A DNA stretch of 64,000 nt from Annona cherimola (GCA_030490835.1 CM059975.1:33946133-34010132); one strand, 5' to 3'. Positions 32,226-44,402 are shown, counted from the stretch's first letter. Notes: a model not told the origin generated them from the sequence alone. A program made the numbers and translations.

Positions 32226-34750
32226 GGTAATTATTTAATCATCAAACCCATCTGAAAGTGGAAACCAGTCTCATACTCCTACAGGATCAAATGCAACATG
32301 GATGGCTGATAGTACAACAAATTCTGAGTCAAAACCTACTAGGGAGAGTACTGATATTGCATGGAATCATGTAGTTGAATTAGAAAAAAATAAATACAAA
32401 TATTTGTATTGTGGGAAGATTTTCTCAGGGGGAGGAATTCACAGGGTGAAAAAACATTTGGCAAATGTAAAGGGTGATGTAACTATATGTAAAAAGGTCC
32501 CACCTAATGTACTTTTAGATATAAAAAATGATCTTGCAACTAGTAGTATATTTACAACCACTGGTAAAAAACTCCCTCTTCCTAAAAGTAGTTCATTTTC
32601 TGACTAACAAGTTATTGATGAAGAAGAAGATGTTGTTGTGGGTCCTAGTTTGAAAAGAAACAAAGAGGGTAGTTTAAAAAAAATGAAGGGACCTGGTGGG
32701 AGTGTGCAACCATCTATTAAGAGTGCTATGGCTGGTAAGGATGCAATTGAAAGGGCACATTCAGAAATTGCAAAGTGGTTTTGTGCTTCATGTATTCCAT
32801 TTAATGAGGCAAATTCTGTGCACTTTCAATCTATGTTTGATCATGCATGCTCAATTGGATATGGATTGAAAGTTCCAACATATCATGATTTAAGAGGTTT
32901 CTTATTGAAAAAGAATGTGAAGGAAATAAGGGATCAAATCGAATCATTTAAGGGAATGTGGAAAGAATTTGGTTGCTCCATAATGGCTGATGGATGGACA
33001 AATCAAAAGGGAAGAACCTTGATAAATTTTCTAGTATATTGTCCTAAGGGAACTGTATTTTTAAAGTATGTTGATACTTCCCAACATTCAAAAACTAGTC
33101 AAATGCTTTCTGAATTATTCATCACAATTGTGGAGGAAGTTGGACCTCGAAATGTTGTGCAAGTAGTAACTGATAATGCATCTAACTATCGACTTGCGGG
33201 TCATTTACTGAATGATAAATATTCATCCATTGTATGGACACCATGTGCTACACATAGTATTGATTTAATGCTAGAAGATATTGCAAAGATAGAAGATGTG
33301 AAAGAGGTGAAGAGGAAGCTCGTTCTATTTCAACATTTATTTATAATCATGACTTTATTTTGTGCTTGATGAGAAAATTTACTAGTAGAAAGGAAATTAT
33401 TCGTCCTACAATAACTTATTTTGCAATGAATTTCATAGCATTGCAAAGTATATTGAACTCTATAAACGAACTACGGGCAATGTTCACTTCTAGAGAATGG
33501 GTAGATTGTAAATGGAAAAATTCTCAAAAGGGAAAAGCTGCTTCTAATTTTGTTTTGAGTTCTTCCTTTTGGAAAAGATGTGAAATTATTGTGAAAGCAT
33601 TTGAACCATTTGTTCGTATGTTACGAATGATAAATAGTGATGAAAGGCCTGTAATGGAATACAATTATGAGGCAATACGTAAAGCTAAAAATGAAATGAA
33701 GAAGAGTTTGAAGAAATTTAAGATGTCTTGTGATCCCTAACTCGCAATTGTGGATAATCGATGGAAAAATCAACTTGGTCGGCCTCTTCATTTAGCTGGT
33801 CACTATCTAAATCCACAGTTTCACTACCACATGGATGAATTAACAAAGACAATGACAATGCAAGGGTTGCTTCAAACCATCCATCGGCTGACTCATGGCG
33901 ATATTCATGTCCAAACAAACATTATTCATGAGATTGATTCATTCCATAATGTGCATGATGATTTTGGAAGCCCAATTGCTCTTCATTCTCGTTATACCCT
34001 ATCTCCAGGTATATGTATTAACTCTTAATCCTTATGAATTAGTTATTTATTCATAAATACTTAATTAGTAATCTAACGGTGGCTCATTTGTTGTAGTAAT
34101 TTGGTGGCAAGCTCATGGATGTGGCACTTCTAATTTGCAAAAAGTGATTGTGAAGATTTTGAGTTAAACATGCAATTCATCTGGATGCGAACGCAATTAG
34201 AGTGTTTTTGAATGCATTCATACAAAAAAGAGGAATCGACTAGAACATAAAAGACTATGCAATCTTATATATGTCCAACATAATTTACGATTATTGAATA
34301 GGTATAAAGTATAAACTCTCATGACTTATTGTTTAGAAATGCAAATTACCCATGTTTTATTCCAAGTAACCTCTTTGTATCTTTTTCCAAGGAAGAAGAA
34401 GAAATATCAATATTATAATCTAATTTTTTAGAAGATATTGATATACTGGAGGAGTGGGTAGTAAAAGATGAATCTCCATTATTGACAAATAAAGATGTTG
34501 ACACTTGGTTGCAGAAAGATCAACTAAATAGTAGGAAAGAAACAAAAGAAGCTAAAGGCTTTAGTATTATACTATAGTTTTTATTCAATTATATAAAAGT
34601 AATACTTTCATAAGAAAAATGGTCGTATGTAACTAATGTTTTTATTTTTTGTATTTTAATTTAGGAACTTTGATTGGCGGGCAAGATAAAGATGACGTTG
34701 TTGACCTTGATAAAGAAAAAATTGAAGATATATTTTTTTAATTTTTTGTA
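32226..34750 (+). pseudogene. hAT transposase (BED zinc finger, DUF659, dimerisation domain), decayed
   Basis: The N-terminus, using ATG 32302, has a BED-type finger (YKYLYCGKIFSGGGIHRVKKH, usually CLYC). After a stop at 32605-32607 the same frame continues through DUF659, with HDLRGFLLKKNVKEI, IMADGWTNQKGRTLINFL, VVTDNASNYRLAG and WTPCATHSIDLML. A frameshift near 33350 leads to ITYFAMNFIALQSIL and the region up to YTLSPG. An 88-bp intron-like gap (34009-34096) follows, then the dimerisation domain (WWQAHGCGTSNLQK, SSGCERN-stop-SVFE, HTKKRNRLEHKRL, 34100-34310). Acidic C-terminal pieces lie at 34430-34560 and 34680-34740. The DGWT and TDNASN catalytic-region motifs remain; the conserved tryptophan after CERN is a stop. 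In an intact element this enzyme excises and inserts hAT DNA. Confidence 0.92.
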
Positions 34751-35077
34751 ATGATGTGAATGGTGGATATCCAGACAATAATGTTTATTCGTAGACTTTT
34801 AAAATTTTATGTTTGGTGTGAATGATGTGTTAGTAGACTTTTAAGATGTTATATTTGGTGGAAATGATGTATTTATATACTTGTAAAATCTATGTTTGAT
34901 GAGAATGATGCATTTAATAGTTTATAGACTTCTAAATTTTGATTTTTTGCTGAACACAGGAGATATTCTTAATTTTTATATTATTATAAGTTATTTAATT
35001 GTTCAAATTTTCAACACTTACTGATTTATTTTATTTCTTATTTTGCTAGGTATGTTTATAGCAATTCATCAAGGTAT
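34751..35077. other. hAT 3' untranslated region
   Basis: AT-rich DNA after the transposase up to the retroelement insertion. It has three loose repeats of a segment like GTGAATGATGTRTTTAGTAGAC (about 34760-34930). Confidence 0.55.
35073..35077. repeat. Target site duplication GGTAT, left copy
   Basis: Repeated exactly at 44010-44014 on the other side of the LTR element, where hAT sequence resumes. Confidence 0.92.
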
Positions 35078-36622
35078 TAATAACTCGTGAAAATGCGAGT
35101 TATTATGGCTCATTTCAGGCTAGTTTTGCATGTTAGTCCAAGAAAATGTGGTTAGTTTGCACCCATTTAGCTTAGTTTTCACTCACTTTGCCTTTTATAA
35201 ACAATATGTAGTTTTGATGCATTTTTAGTATAAAATAAGCATTTATAGTTCGTTTATTTAGTTTTAGTTAATTTTGAAGGAAAGACGGGCAACTATCCGT
35301 GTGCGAGTGAGTCGAGATGAAGAACCAAGCAAAGGAAGAAGCAAGCAGGCTGGCGCCCAGGCACCGATCAGCGGTGCCTAGGCGCAAACCTACAGCCTTA
35401 GAAGAATACTCCAGCGTTCCCCCACGATGAAAAGCTTCCAGGAAATTGGTGCTCAGGTGCCAGCTTGGGGCGCCTAGGCGCCACTTCATTACCATGCAGA
35501 GATATGTCGAAAAGCCCTAAGTCAAGTAGCATCCAAAGAGTTTGTGCCTAGGCACCACGGCGACCCCGCACACGTGTGTGTCTGCATGTGTTTAGTACGG
35601 ACTAAGGGGAACTTAAATACCTACTTAGGGTCCGTTTAGAAAGGGGAAGATACAGAGAGGAGGAGAGAGCGTTGTGGCTGCTGTGGAGAAAATGAAGGAA
35701 ATCAAAGCTTCAAGGAAGGAGAGGAGCAAGTTGAGATCCAAGCTATCATTGCAAATCCATTGAGTTTCATCTCCTCTTCTCATCTATCTTTTCCTATTTG
35801 TTATTCTCCTTGCTTGAGATGATTGTAACTTAATTTTAATGGGAATTGAAATCATGTTTATGGGCTGATCCTTCCTATGGTGGGAGATATGTAGGATTTG
35901 AACTCACAGCCTATGTTATTTGATTTTCTTATGCTTGAAATGATAACACAGTTGCGCTGTGACTTATGTCGCTTGAGATTACCCTTATATATCATGCTTA
36001 ATGCGTTTACAAGCTTTGCAACCTTGTGGATTGATTGAATATTCAGATTCATACTTGAAGAAGTGGGATTTGAATAAGATCCATATATAAGACACAAGTT
36101 TTCCAGCTCTTGTTTGTGTTGGATGTTAATATGGATAGGAATATACTTATTAACCCTGTGTAATCTTGATTAAGTTATGTGGTTATCAATCTTGTTTTAC
36201 TTGTGTGCATGGGAACATAGCACATAGCTAAACTTGGTGAGGTTTGTATGTATTAGAAGACATATATGAATATAAATGAACCTAGATTAGTAATCTCTGC
36301 ACAACTAACTTAAATGAGACCAAATAATATAGCTATGATTCAATGAATTCATATTCTCATCCATCTCAATCATCTCAAAGCGATCCCAGCAACATCCACA
36401 CCACTTTGGTCATTTACTGTTTTGCTTAGTTTAGTTTAATTCAATTCTTTAAAACCAAATCTTATTCTCTTTACCAATTCACGTAGACAATTAAAATTTA
36501 AGGTACTAACCCGTTTAACACAATCCTCATGGGAACGATACTCTACTCACTCTTTATTACTTGATCGGCACGTATACTTGCGTTAAAATAAGCATTTAAT
36601 TAGACATATACGCAACTCGTCA
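35078..36622 (+). repeat. 5' LTR of the gypsy-like element
   Basis: Begins TAATAACTCG (TG decayed to TA; the 3' copy begins TGATAACTCG) and ends GTCA. U3 carries several GGCGCCTAGGCGCC-like palindromes (35350-35560). It provides the empty-site sequence for the MITE in the 3' LTR. Confidence 0.93.
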
Positions 36623-36628
36623 AGTTTT

Positions 36629-36650
36629 TAGCGTCGTTGCCAGGGATTGG
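36629..36650 (+). promoter_or_regulatory. Primer binding site of the gypsy-like element
   Basis: TAGCGTCGTTGCCAGGGATT is a decayed form of TGGCGCCGTTGCCGGGGATT, typical of Tat/Athila-type plant elements. It starts six bases after the LTR. Confidence 0.8.
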
Positions 36651-37839
36651 TGCTTTAAACTTAGTACCTGATAATTTCATTTGTCTACTGTGAATGCGTA
36701 TATATTATACATAGTTTTTTTTTCTTTTTTTTCTTTGCTTTTGATAAAATTTTATTTCAGGGGTCTTTATTGCAATTTTCAATGGCTTCAAATGTTTACC
36801 ATTGGCTAAATGCAGAATTTTCAACACCAAGCACGATGAGTTTTCATGAGTATGACAATACATGGGCACCTTGTTCGCAATCTCCCGCAAGTGCATGGGT
36901 CGTAGATTGTAGTATATAAATTATTGATCTACAAGGAATTCTAGACTATAAATTTTGCTTTTAAACACTTTCATGTCGGATATAAAAATGGATTGAAAAA
37001 GTAAGAAGAGAATATAGTAAATAAAATGAAAAAGAAATAGAAAATTAGGAAGAGAAAATTAAAAACTAGAACGAGTAGCGAAAACGAGAGTATGAGTACC
37101 TAGGGTCTAGGATTTCACTTGCGTCTTTTACAACAAGTAGTGATATAATTATTTAATCTGGATATTGTTTGTTAAAGGAGAACAAACCCTAATTTATCCT
37201 TGCACATTCTCTCAAAACCTACAAGGCGTACCTTAATTTTTTTAACCACTTATTCTCATGGGATTAAGTTAATTAGAATTCATTAAGTTCTGTGGTTTGT
37301 TCATGGAATTCCTCAAGGTCATCATGCCTATTCTCATGGTCTTAGATTTCCAAGTTTAATATCTTGATTATCGTATATTAGGTTTCCACCTCTCGGTTCC
37401 ATCACCTGATATATGAAATCATACCAAAGTACGGGCCCATGTACAAAGCAAACATAAAAATCACAATATATTAAATTGACAACAATATTCATCATAAATA
37501 AATTAAAAACCCATACCACGCTACAATGTACGCATGCTACACCCTAAACCCTAGATTTAGGACTTTAGCAAAGCATGTTTAAGTCCAAAATAAAATTAGA
37601 ATCAAAATCCATTTTAAACCAGACAATTAAAATTAAAAAGGAAAAAGATAGAAAAGCTTATTGGTTTGAAGCCTCCGATGGTGTGTCGGCCGCTCCACGC
37701 CACTTGTCGGTTCGGCTTTTGCCCGTGTTCTCCACCTCCTTGCTCTCTTTCTCTCTCTCTCTCTAAATTCTGCCTAAATTTTTGTGTCTTATTACCCACT
37801 GGATTTTTGCTCAGCAATTTTTTTGCTCATCCATTCACC

Positions 37840-37852
37840 CCTTTTTATAGCT
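37840..37852 (-). promoter_or_regulatory. TATA box of the antisense solo LTR
   Basis: The + strand CCCCTTTTTATAG is the complement of CTATAAAAAGGGG, a strong plant TATA box reading leftward. Confidence 0.7.
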
Positions 37853-38099
37853 GCTGAAGATTGCGCAATTGGACGTAATTTGAGCTGATATTGGATTGCT
37901 TCAAGTGGGCCCCATATAATAACGCAATTTGAATTTTGCACGGTTGCAATGGTTGCAAAAATCGTCCAGATTCAGAGCCGTCCAAAATATGAAATCCAAG
38001 TAATCGTGGACAGTAGCAGCGTCTAAAATTCATCCACCATCAGTAAGATTAGTCGTTGATTAGCTCAGAAAAAATTGTTGAATTAAATTAAACGGCTGG

Positions 38100-38700
38100 A
38101 AATTGACTCTGAATTCTGGACGGTTTCATGGCTTGGATCAGCTTGGATTCTTTCTGGAGGAAATCTGGACGACCAAATTAAAGCCTAGAGATTTTTGTGG
38201 GGTCCGCAGCTGCTGTGATCGGTATTATTTAAAACAGCAATGGACGGTGCATATTATTTCTGCATCTCAGATTTTTGGACGGTATTAAATTGGTTGGCTG
38301 GATTGGACGATCCAAGCTCTTGCTGGTTTGGATGGCCGTTGATTTTCTGGTCGGGCCCATCTTGCTGGACGCAATTTGAATTTGCGTTAAAATATAATTG
38401 CGCAAATACATCTTGAGGTGAAGCTTAGACTTTGGATGGTGCAGTTGCTGAAATAAATGGATGGTGATTTAATCTGGATGGTAAAAAAAAAAAGCAACTT
38501 AATTAATCAATGGCCTGGATTGAATAAAAAATCTGGACCGCTTAATTCAGCTTGGGCGGTGCTTGAAGACTTCAATTAGGCAGCTTGAATTAATTGGATG
38601 ATGGACGCTGCAGATCTTTTCTGGATTGGCTGGATGTTGCTGATGATGCTTTGGACGGCTTAAAAATATGATGGACGGTCCAGATTTATGTGGGGCCCAC
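38100..38700 (-). repeat. TGGACGGT-like motif array in the solo LTR U3
   Basis: About a dozen variants of TGGACGGT or TGGATGGT on the + strand are spread over 600 bp, mostly 20-60 bp apart. Examples are near 38116, 38240, 38276, 38434, 38461, 38475, 38652 and 38672. TGGGGTCCGCA and TGGGGCCCAC blocks lie among them. Confidence 0.7.
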
Positions 38701-39731
38701 TTGCTGAAATTTATTTTTTCTGCATAAGAAATATTTGAAGTCATTAATTGCTCAAATTAATAAATGGGTTTCCAATAAAAAAAATTATTCAAACTCATTC
38801 AATTTTATGGCAACAAATAAAATTATAATTTCAAGCCAAAAGATCACTAAAATTGTTTAAATTACTTGAAATTAATATTTAATACCCAAATGTTACAAAA
38901 ACATGTTTTAAGCCAAATTTCGCAATAAACCCAATTAATTACTCACCAAATTGGTATAAAATCCCACAAAATATGTTATTAATTTCCACTTATCACACCT
39001 CCAGCTCAATTTGTAGATTTTAACAATCAAATGTAGGATATGAACAATTTTTATTCAACTTACTACGATTTGTGTGGAGGCGAGGGAATTTATCAAATCA
39101 ATGTGTGTATTACTCAGCATACATGGGTCATCTTGATCATTCAAATGATGCACGGGACAACTATGGAGACCCCCAATCAGAAAATATGATGTCGATAGGA
39201 TTTCAAGCATATCAAGCAGGGGAGCCATCACCACCTAAAAGCAAGTCATCTTTAGAGGACATGTTCATGCAATTCATGAAGAGCCAAATGGAGTTTAATA
39301 TGAACATGCAAAAGCAGTTGGAGCAGTTGGAGCAGTTGGAGCAGTTGGTTACTGCAATCCAAAGTAGGCATCAAGAGTCTTGTTCAGCTGATATTGAGGA
39401 GGACTCAAAGGAAACTGTGTTGAGTGAGGCCTGCAAAGTCACTACAAGCATCAAAAAAGATATATCCATTTGGGCAGCAGAATAATTTGCCCCTCAATTC
39501 GTGCTTGAACAATTGGTCGAGCCAATGGAAAGCCAGAAAGTGAAAGAAGAAATTGATAAAGAAATAGAGGTTGATATAGTGGAAAATGTTGAAAATTATC
39601 ATATCAACATGCCTCTAATTTATCTTCCTAAAATTCAGGCACAACATAACTTAGATGATCAAAGCATAGCCTTGGAAAGCAGCATCTTGAAGTCATCAAT
39701 TATTGAAGACCCTGAAAAACCTTTTCTATAG

Positions 39732-42179
39732 TCTCTATGAAATTCAAGAAAAGTGGCTAACTGATTTATTTGAAGAGGTTAAGAAGAGATCTAAACTTCC
39801 AGTGCATAATCCGCATGAAAGGAAGTTCGATAGAGCGGGAATTGGTTAATCATAATGGGACGTCGGGCTAAAGATGATAAATTTAACACTAAATGGGAGG
39901 CAACCCATTACACTTTTTGATTTTTGATCCAAGAATAAAGCAGTATCTCCCAAGGCAAGGAAGGACATAATTATCATATAGATTTTCAATCCACTTTGAA
40001 GTTGATAGATGATGGAATCAAGGAGTTTCAAGTTTATATTCATAATTCAAGACAAGAAGATGCAGTTGGAGTGAGGCCTCCGCCTCAATTTTTGGCGCCC
40101 TAGCGCCGTCCTCCTAGCCAGCTTAAAAAAAAACAACAAAACAAGAGTTTTCAGCATGCCAACTTCAACTGACCATAACTTTTAATCCCGGAGGAGTTAT
40201 AGGAGCTACCACATATCAACGGAAAGCATTTTTTGAGCCCGTCGACATAAAAACCATGGTTTGCTTAGTTGATATCATTTTCAATATCAAAATCCTCCAT
40301 CTTTGCATATTTTGGGCCGTTGAAGTTCTACGCAATTTTTTTTACTACTTTTAGTGAATCACCTATTTTATTACTTTAAGTAAAAAGTGTGTGAATGGGT
40401 GGCTTGCATTTTTAATATATTTGCGGGCATGTGGATGTGCTGCTTGTGGGTAACTTTTTGGTTCAAGCTATTCCATTATTTTGTTGTGGCTAAGAATTTA
40501 AAGTGGTGGGGGAGGAGTTTATGGATTGCACTTGTGGTATCAATAATATGACTTGAAACTTGAGTTGAATTGCCTGAGAAGAGCTTCTATGGAATATATT
40601 TTGGGTGCAGAGTCCTGGACATTTGAGCTTGATGTGCACTTTTCAATTTTTTGTTGACCAATTTCTTCCTTCTTTCTACTTGTAACGTCGCTCTCAACCG
40701 AGCTCTCTTGTCATACACTATCCTTATTGGCAAGTTATTTGATATTAGAAGCCTCATTTATCATCATGTATTAAGTATTACGAAGGCAACCAATGCACAT
40801 TTTTTATCAGTAGAGGAAGAAGAAGGAGAAGAGAGCGATGGAGACGATGAGCATCTTTTCCATCCCGATGACCAAGGGAGTCACCAGTTCCTTTTCTTTC
40901 CTTTTCTTTTCCTTAGTTTTTCATTTCGATTTGCATATCATCTGCATGTGGATCTCCATATCATTGTCATTTGTATTTTTTTAGTTTATATGCATTGAGG
41001 ACAATGCATTCCTCAAGTTTGGGGGGTGCTTTGTTCTATCGTGTTTGTAGTCATGCATTGCATTTAAATGGTTATATTATATATGTTTATTAGGTTGCAT
41101 TGCATTTAAAATCTTGCCTATGATAATCAATTAGTTGCAATCTGTCTTAAGGAAAATTTGCAATATTAAAGAAAACTTTAAATTGAAATCAAAATTCATG
41201 AAGAATTTTGGAAATTTTTGAGCGATGATTATGCATTAATTGAGAGTGTGTTAATTTTTTAAGATTTTCAAATGACATGTGAATGATATGATCAGTTAAG
41301 CAGTTGAATTTTATAGTTCATGTACTTGCCAATATGTTCTATTGAAATGATTAAAGTAAATTTTTGTGTAATATAAATGCTAATGCCTAATTATGCATTA
41401 ATGATATATCTTTTGCAATCTTTGTTCCCCATTTTTGAGCTTATATATATTCTTTTCAATCTTATGCTTTAAAGTAAATATATTCCCTCATTGATTCATA
41501 GTGTAATTCATGTTTTTACTTGAGACTTAAGGTTGAAAAATGCAGGCACATAGTAAATCGGCTTAATATAGTCATCATAATAAGATTTTGCAATAAATAA
41601 TGAAGGGGGTGACTAACCCAAGCTGAGTAACCGGGACTTGGCATATACAAATGTCAAGGTTCACGTAAAAAGGTAAGGAAAAGCCACAGTAATATCGCTT
41701 CATAGAAAATTCTTCCTAGATACCCTAAAATATGGTGAGAGGAATTTAAAAAAAAAAAAAAAAAAAAGAAATCTCCAGATACCTTGAAATATGGTAAGGA
41801 GAGTCAAAGTAAGTCTAGGCCAAGTAAAATAGACGGATGAATGCTATGTCCTTTTGAGATGATAGATTTACTTTGAGCATATTCGTTTGTATTACATTCG
41901 TCCTAAGAAATCCTTTCGATCAAGAGAACGGTTGACAAGGTTGAACTATAACTTTTAACTACTTATGGATATCATTTGTGTGTAGTTTGATTTTCATATT
42001 GAGAATGACATCTTGGCTTGATCTTAATAAGGGTTCATGAGTTATTTCAATTTATTGTTATCTTGCGCATTGTCAAGATGAGAGATATCATTACAATGCT
42101 AAGGATTAAACGTAGGCTTGATTTTAACATATAATAATTGCATACATTTGTGTTTTATGTATTGCTCGAGGACTAACAA
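39732..42179 (+). other. 3' non-coding part of the gypsy-like element
   Basis: Holds the AAATGGGAGGCAACCC stretch (about 39892), a GGCGCCCTAGCGCC motif (40096-40109), a purine-rich TCAAGTTTGGGGGGTGC (41012-41028) that looks like a first polypurine tract, two ATACC-TATGGTRAGRAGA-type repeats (41717 and 41778), and an A-run at 41749-41769. No pol domains. Confidence 0.6.
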
Positions 42180-42197
42180 TATTTAAGTTTAGGAGTG
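42180..42197 (+). promoter_or_regulatory. Polypurine tract of the gypsy-like element
   Basis: TATTTAAGTTTAGGAGTG directly precedes the 3' LTR start at 42198. Confidence 0.65.
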
Positions 42198-44009
42198 TGA
42201 TAACTCGTGAAAACACGAGTTATTATGGCTCATTTCAGGCTAGTTTTGCATGTTAGTCCAAGAGAATGTGGTTAATTTGCACCCATTTAGCTTAGTTTTC
42301 ACTTGCTTTGCATTTTAGGAATAATATATAGTTTTTATGCATTTTTAGTATAAAATAGGCATTTATAGTTCATTTAGGGTATGTTTGGCAATGGTTAAAA
42401 AAATGTCAAGTTGAAAATTTTCAATCTAAAACTTTTCACTCTCCACAACTATCATATTTTTTAATTATTTTTTCACATTTTTCTATACAACTACCATACT
42501 TTTCAATCATTTCTGCACAGCTACCCACACAACTAACTTATCTATTTTAACTTTATCATCTTTATTAATCATCATTACCCCTATCATATCACATCATTTG
42601 ATAACTTTTACTCTTCAAAATAGTTTATCAAAAATTTTACTCATTCCCAAACATACCCTTATTTAGTTTTAATTGATTTTGCAGGAAAGACGGGCAACTA
42701 TCCGCGTGCGAGTGAGTCGAGATGAAGAACCAAGCAAAGGAAGAAGCAAGCAGGCTGGCGCCCAGGCACCAATCAACGGAGCCTAGGCGCAAACCTACAG
42801 CCTTAGAAGAATACTCCGGCATTCCCCCACGATGAAAAGCTTCTAGGAAATTGGCACCCAGGCACCACTTCACTTCCATGTAGAGATATATCGAAAAGCC
42901 CTTAAGTCAAGTAGTATCCAGAGAGTTAGCGCCTAGGTGCCACGGCGACCCCGCACACGTGTGTGTCTGCACGTGTTTAGTACGGACTAAGGGGAACTTA
43001 AATACCTGCTTGGGGTTCGTTTAGAAAGGGGAAGATACAGAGAGGAGGAGAGAGGGTCGTGGCTGCTATGGAGAAAATATAGAAAACCAAAGCTTCAAGG
43101 AAGGAGAAAAGAGCAAGTGGAGATCCAAACTATCATTGCAAATCCATTAAGTTTCATTTCCTCTTCTCAACTATCTCCTTCTATTTGTTATTATCCTTGC
43201 TTGAGATGATTGTAACTTGATTTTAATGGGAATTGAAGTCATGTTTATGGGCTGATCCTTCCTATGGTGGGAGATATGTAGGATTTGAACTCATAGCCTA
43301 TATTATTTGATTTTCTTATGCTCGAAATGATAACACAGTTGTGCTGTGACTTGTGTTGCTTGAGATTACCCTTATATATCATGCTTAATGCGTTTACAAG
43401 CTTTGCAACCTTGTGGATTAATTGAATATTCAGATTCATCTTTGAAGAAGTGGGATTTGAATAAGATCCATATATAAGACACAAGTTTTTCAGCTCTTGT
43501 TTGTGTTGGATGTTAATATGAATAGGAATATACCTATTAACCCTGTGTAATCTTGATTAGGTTATATGGTTATCAATCTTGTTTTACTTGTGTGCATGGG
43601 AACATAGCACATAGCTAAACTTGGTTAGGTTCGTATGTGTTGGAAGACATATATGAATATGAATGAACCTAGATTAGTAATCTCTACACAACTAACTTAA
43701 ATGGGACCAAATAATATAGCTATGATTCAATGAATTCATATTCTCATCCATCTTAATCATCTCAAAAGCGATCACAGCAATATCCACACCACTTTGGTCG
43801 TTTACTGCTTTGCTTAGTTTAGTTTAATTCAATTCCTTAAACCAAATCTCATTCCCTTTACCAATTCACTTAGACAATTAAAATTTAAGGTGCTAACTTG
43901 TTTAACACAATTCTCATGGGAACGATACTCTACTCACTCTTTATTACTTGATCGGCATGTATACTTGTGTTAAAACGAGCATTTAATTAGACATATACGC
44001 AGTTTGTCA
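42198..44009 (+). repeat. 3' LTR of the gypsy-like element
   Basis: Starts TGATAACTCG, ends TTTGTCA, and matches 35078-36622. A 282-bp MITE at 42377-42658 accounts for its greater length. Confidence 0.93.
42377..42658. mobile_element. Tourist-like MITE (TTA duplication), copy 1
   Basis: 282 bp with inverted ends GGGTATGTTTGG / CCAAACATACCC and TTA at 42374-42376 and 42659-42661. The 5' LTR of the same element has the empty site (TTTATTTAG near 35258) with one TTA. Size, ends and TTA duplication fit non-autonomous PIF/Harbinger elements. Confidence 0.93.
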
Positions 44010-44402
44010 GGTATCGAGATAAACAGGAAGAATTTAAGAACCAACAACCAAGCAATAACGGTCATGACTTATTACAAGTTTAAGTCTTTCAGGTTAGTTA
44101 ATGTAGTTAATTTTTCTAAAATTCATGCTTAAAGATTTTTTAAAACTTGCTATTAATTTGTTCCTGCATGTTTTGTACTTATATTGTGGTTCTTAAAATC
44201 TAACATATATATTTATAATTTATGAAAATATAATTTTATCAATATATTTATTTAAAATTTAAAAAAATTTAATATTTACGACATCACAAATATGTCATGC
44301 TGACGTCACCGGTTCGAACCAATTTCATTAACCTGTCGAACCGGTTCGAACCAGACCAGTTCCTTTTCCGGTTCAATCACCGGTTCGGTTCTGACAACAT
44401 TG
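44010..44402 (+). mobile_element. Right end of the hAT element
   Basis: Begins with the second GGTAT and matches 21345-21731 of the smaller hAT nearly to the terminus, including the ACCGGTTCGAACC-type subterminal motifs and TTCGGTTCTGACAACATTG. Confidence 0.92.

Larger units (their letters stand above)
36886..38997 (-). mobile_element. Antisense solo LTR nested in the gypsy-like element
   Basis: 2112 bp. In its own orientation it starts TGTGATAAGTGG and ends CCCATGCACTTGCG. Flanks are TCTCC and CCTCC (4/5 match). Ignoring one copy restores the interrupted ORF. Antisense CTATAAAAAGGGG (37840-37852) is a good TATA box, placing U3 at about 37855-38997. The R-U5 half matches the partial element at 53978-55342. 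No internal region is present, so it is a product of LTR-LTR recombination. Confidence 0.83.
36782..39485 (+). pseudogene. Gag-like ORF relic interrupted by a solo LTR
   Basis: ATG 36782 opens MASNVYHWLNAEFSTPSTM and reaches CSQSP at the solo-LTR insertion (36885). The same frame resumes after it with AQFVDFNNQM and a stop near 39035. A different frame (39072-39485) gives SSLEDMFMQFMKSQMEFNMN and a QLEQLEQLEQL run, a coiled-coil-like stretch seen in gypsy gag proteins. A further acidic frame is at 39501-39731. The family assignment is by general resemblance only. Confidence 0.55.
35078..44009 (+). mobile_element. Ty3/gypsy-like LTR element lacking pol (LARD-like)
   Basis: 8932 bp with LTRs of 1545 bp (35078-36622) and 1812 bp (42198-44009; the excess is a MITE). 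The primer site resembles that of Tat/Athila-type elements. The interior holds only a gag-like relic and 3' non-coding DNA, with no reverse transcriptase, integrase or RNase H visible. Nested inside are an antisense solo LTR and a MITE. Lineage is inferred from the primer site and the AAATGGGAGGCAACCC stretch (about 39892), common in the 3' region of such elements. Confidence 0.9.
27665..44402 (+). mobile_element. Transposase-bearing hAT element split by an LTR element
   Basis: The left terminus is CAGTGTTATCAGAACCGG (27665) and the right terminus is the complement of CAATGTTGTCAGAACCG (44402). Flanking octamers are TTATTAGG and CTTTTAGG, a 6/8 match that fits an old duplication. Inside are a decayed hAT transposase in the same orientation and a resistance-gene fragment. 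A retroelement at 35078-44009 splits it, with hAT sequence resuming on the far side (CGAGATAAACAGG, as at 21350 in the smaller hAT). Without the retroelement the hAT would be about 7.8 kb. Pairing the two ends is an inference from orientation, the shared 3' end and the partial duplication. Confidence 0.75.

Noticed and set aside
35858..36097. Open frame repeated at 43245-43484, suggesting a conserved protein
   Set aside because: The two copies lie at equivalent positions in the two LTRs of one element, so their similarity reflects LTR identity, not coding selection.
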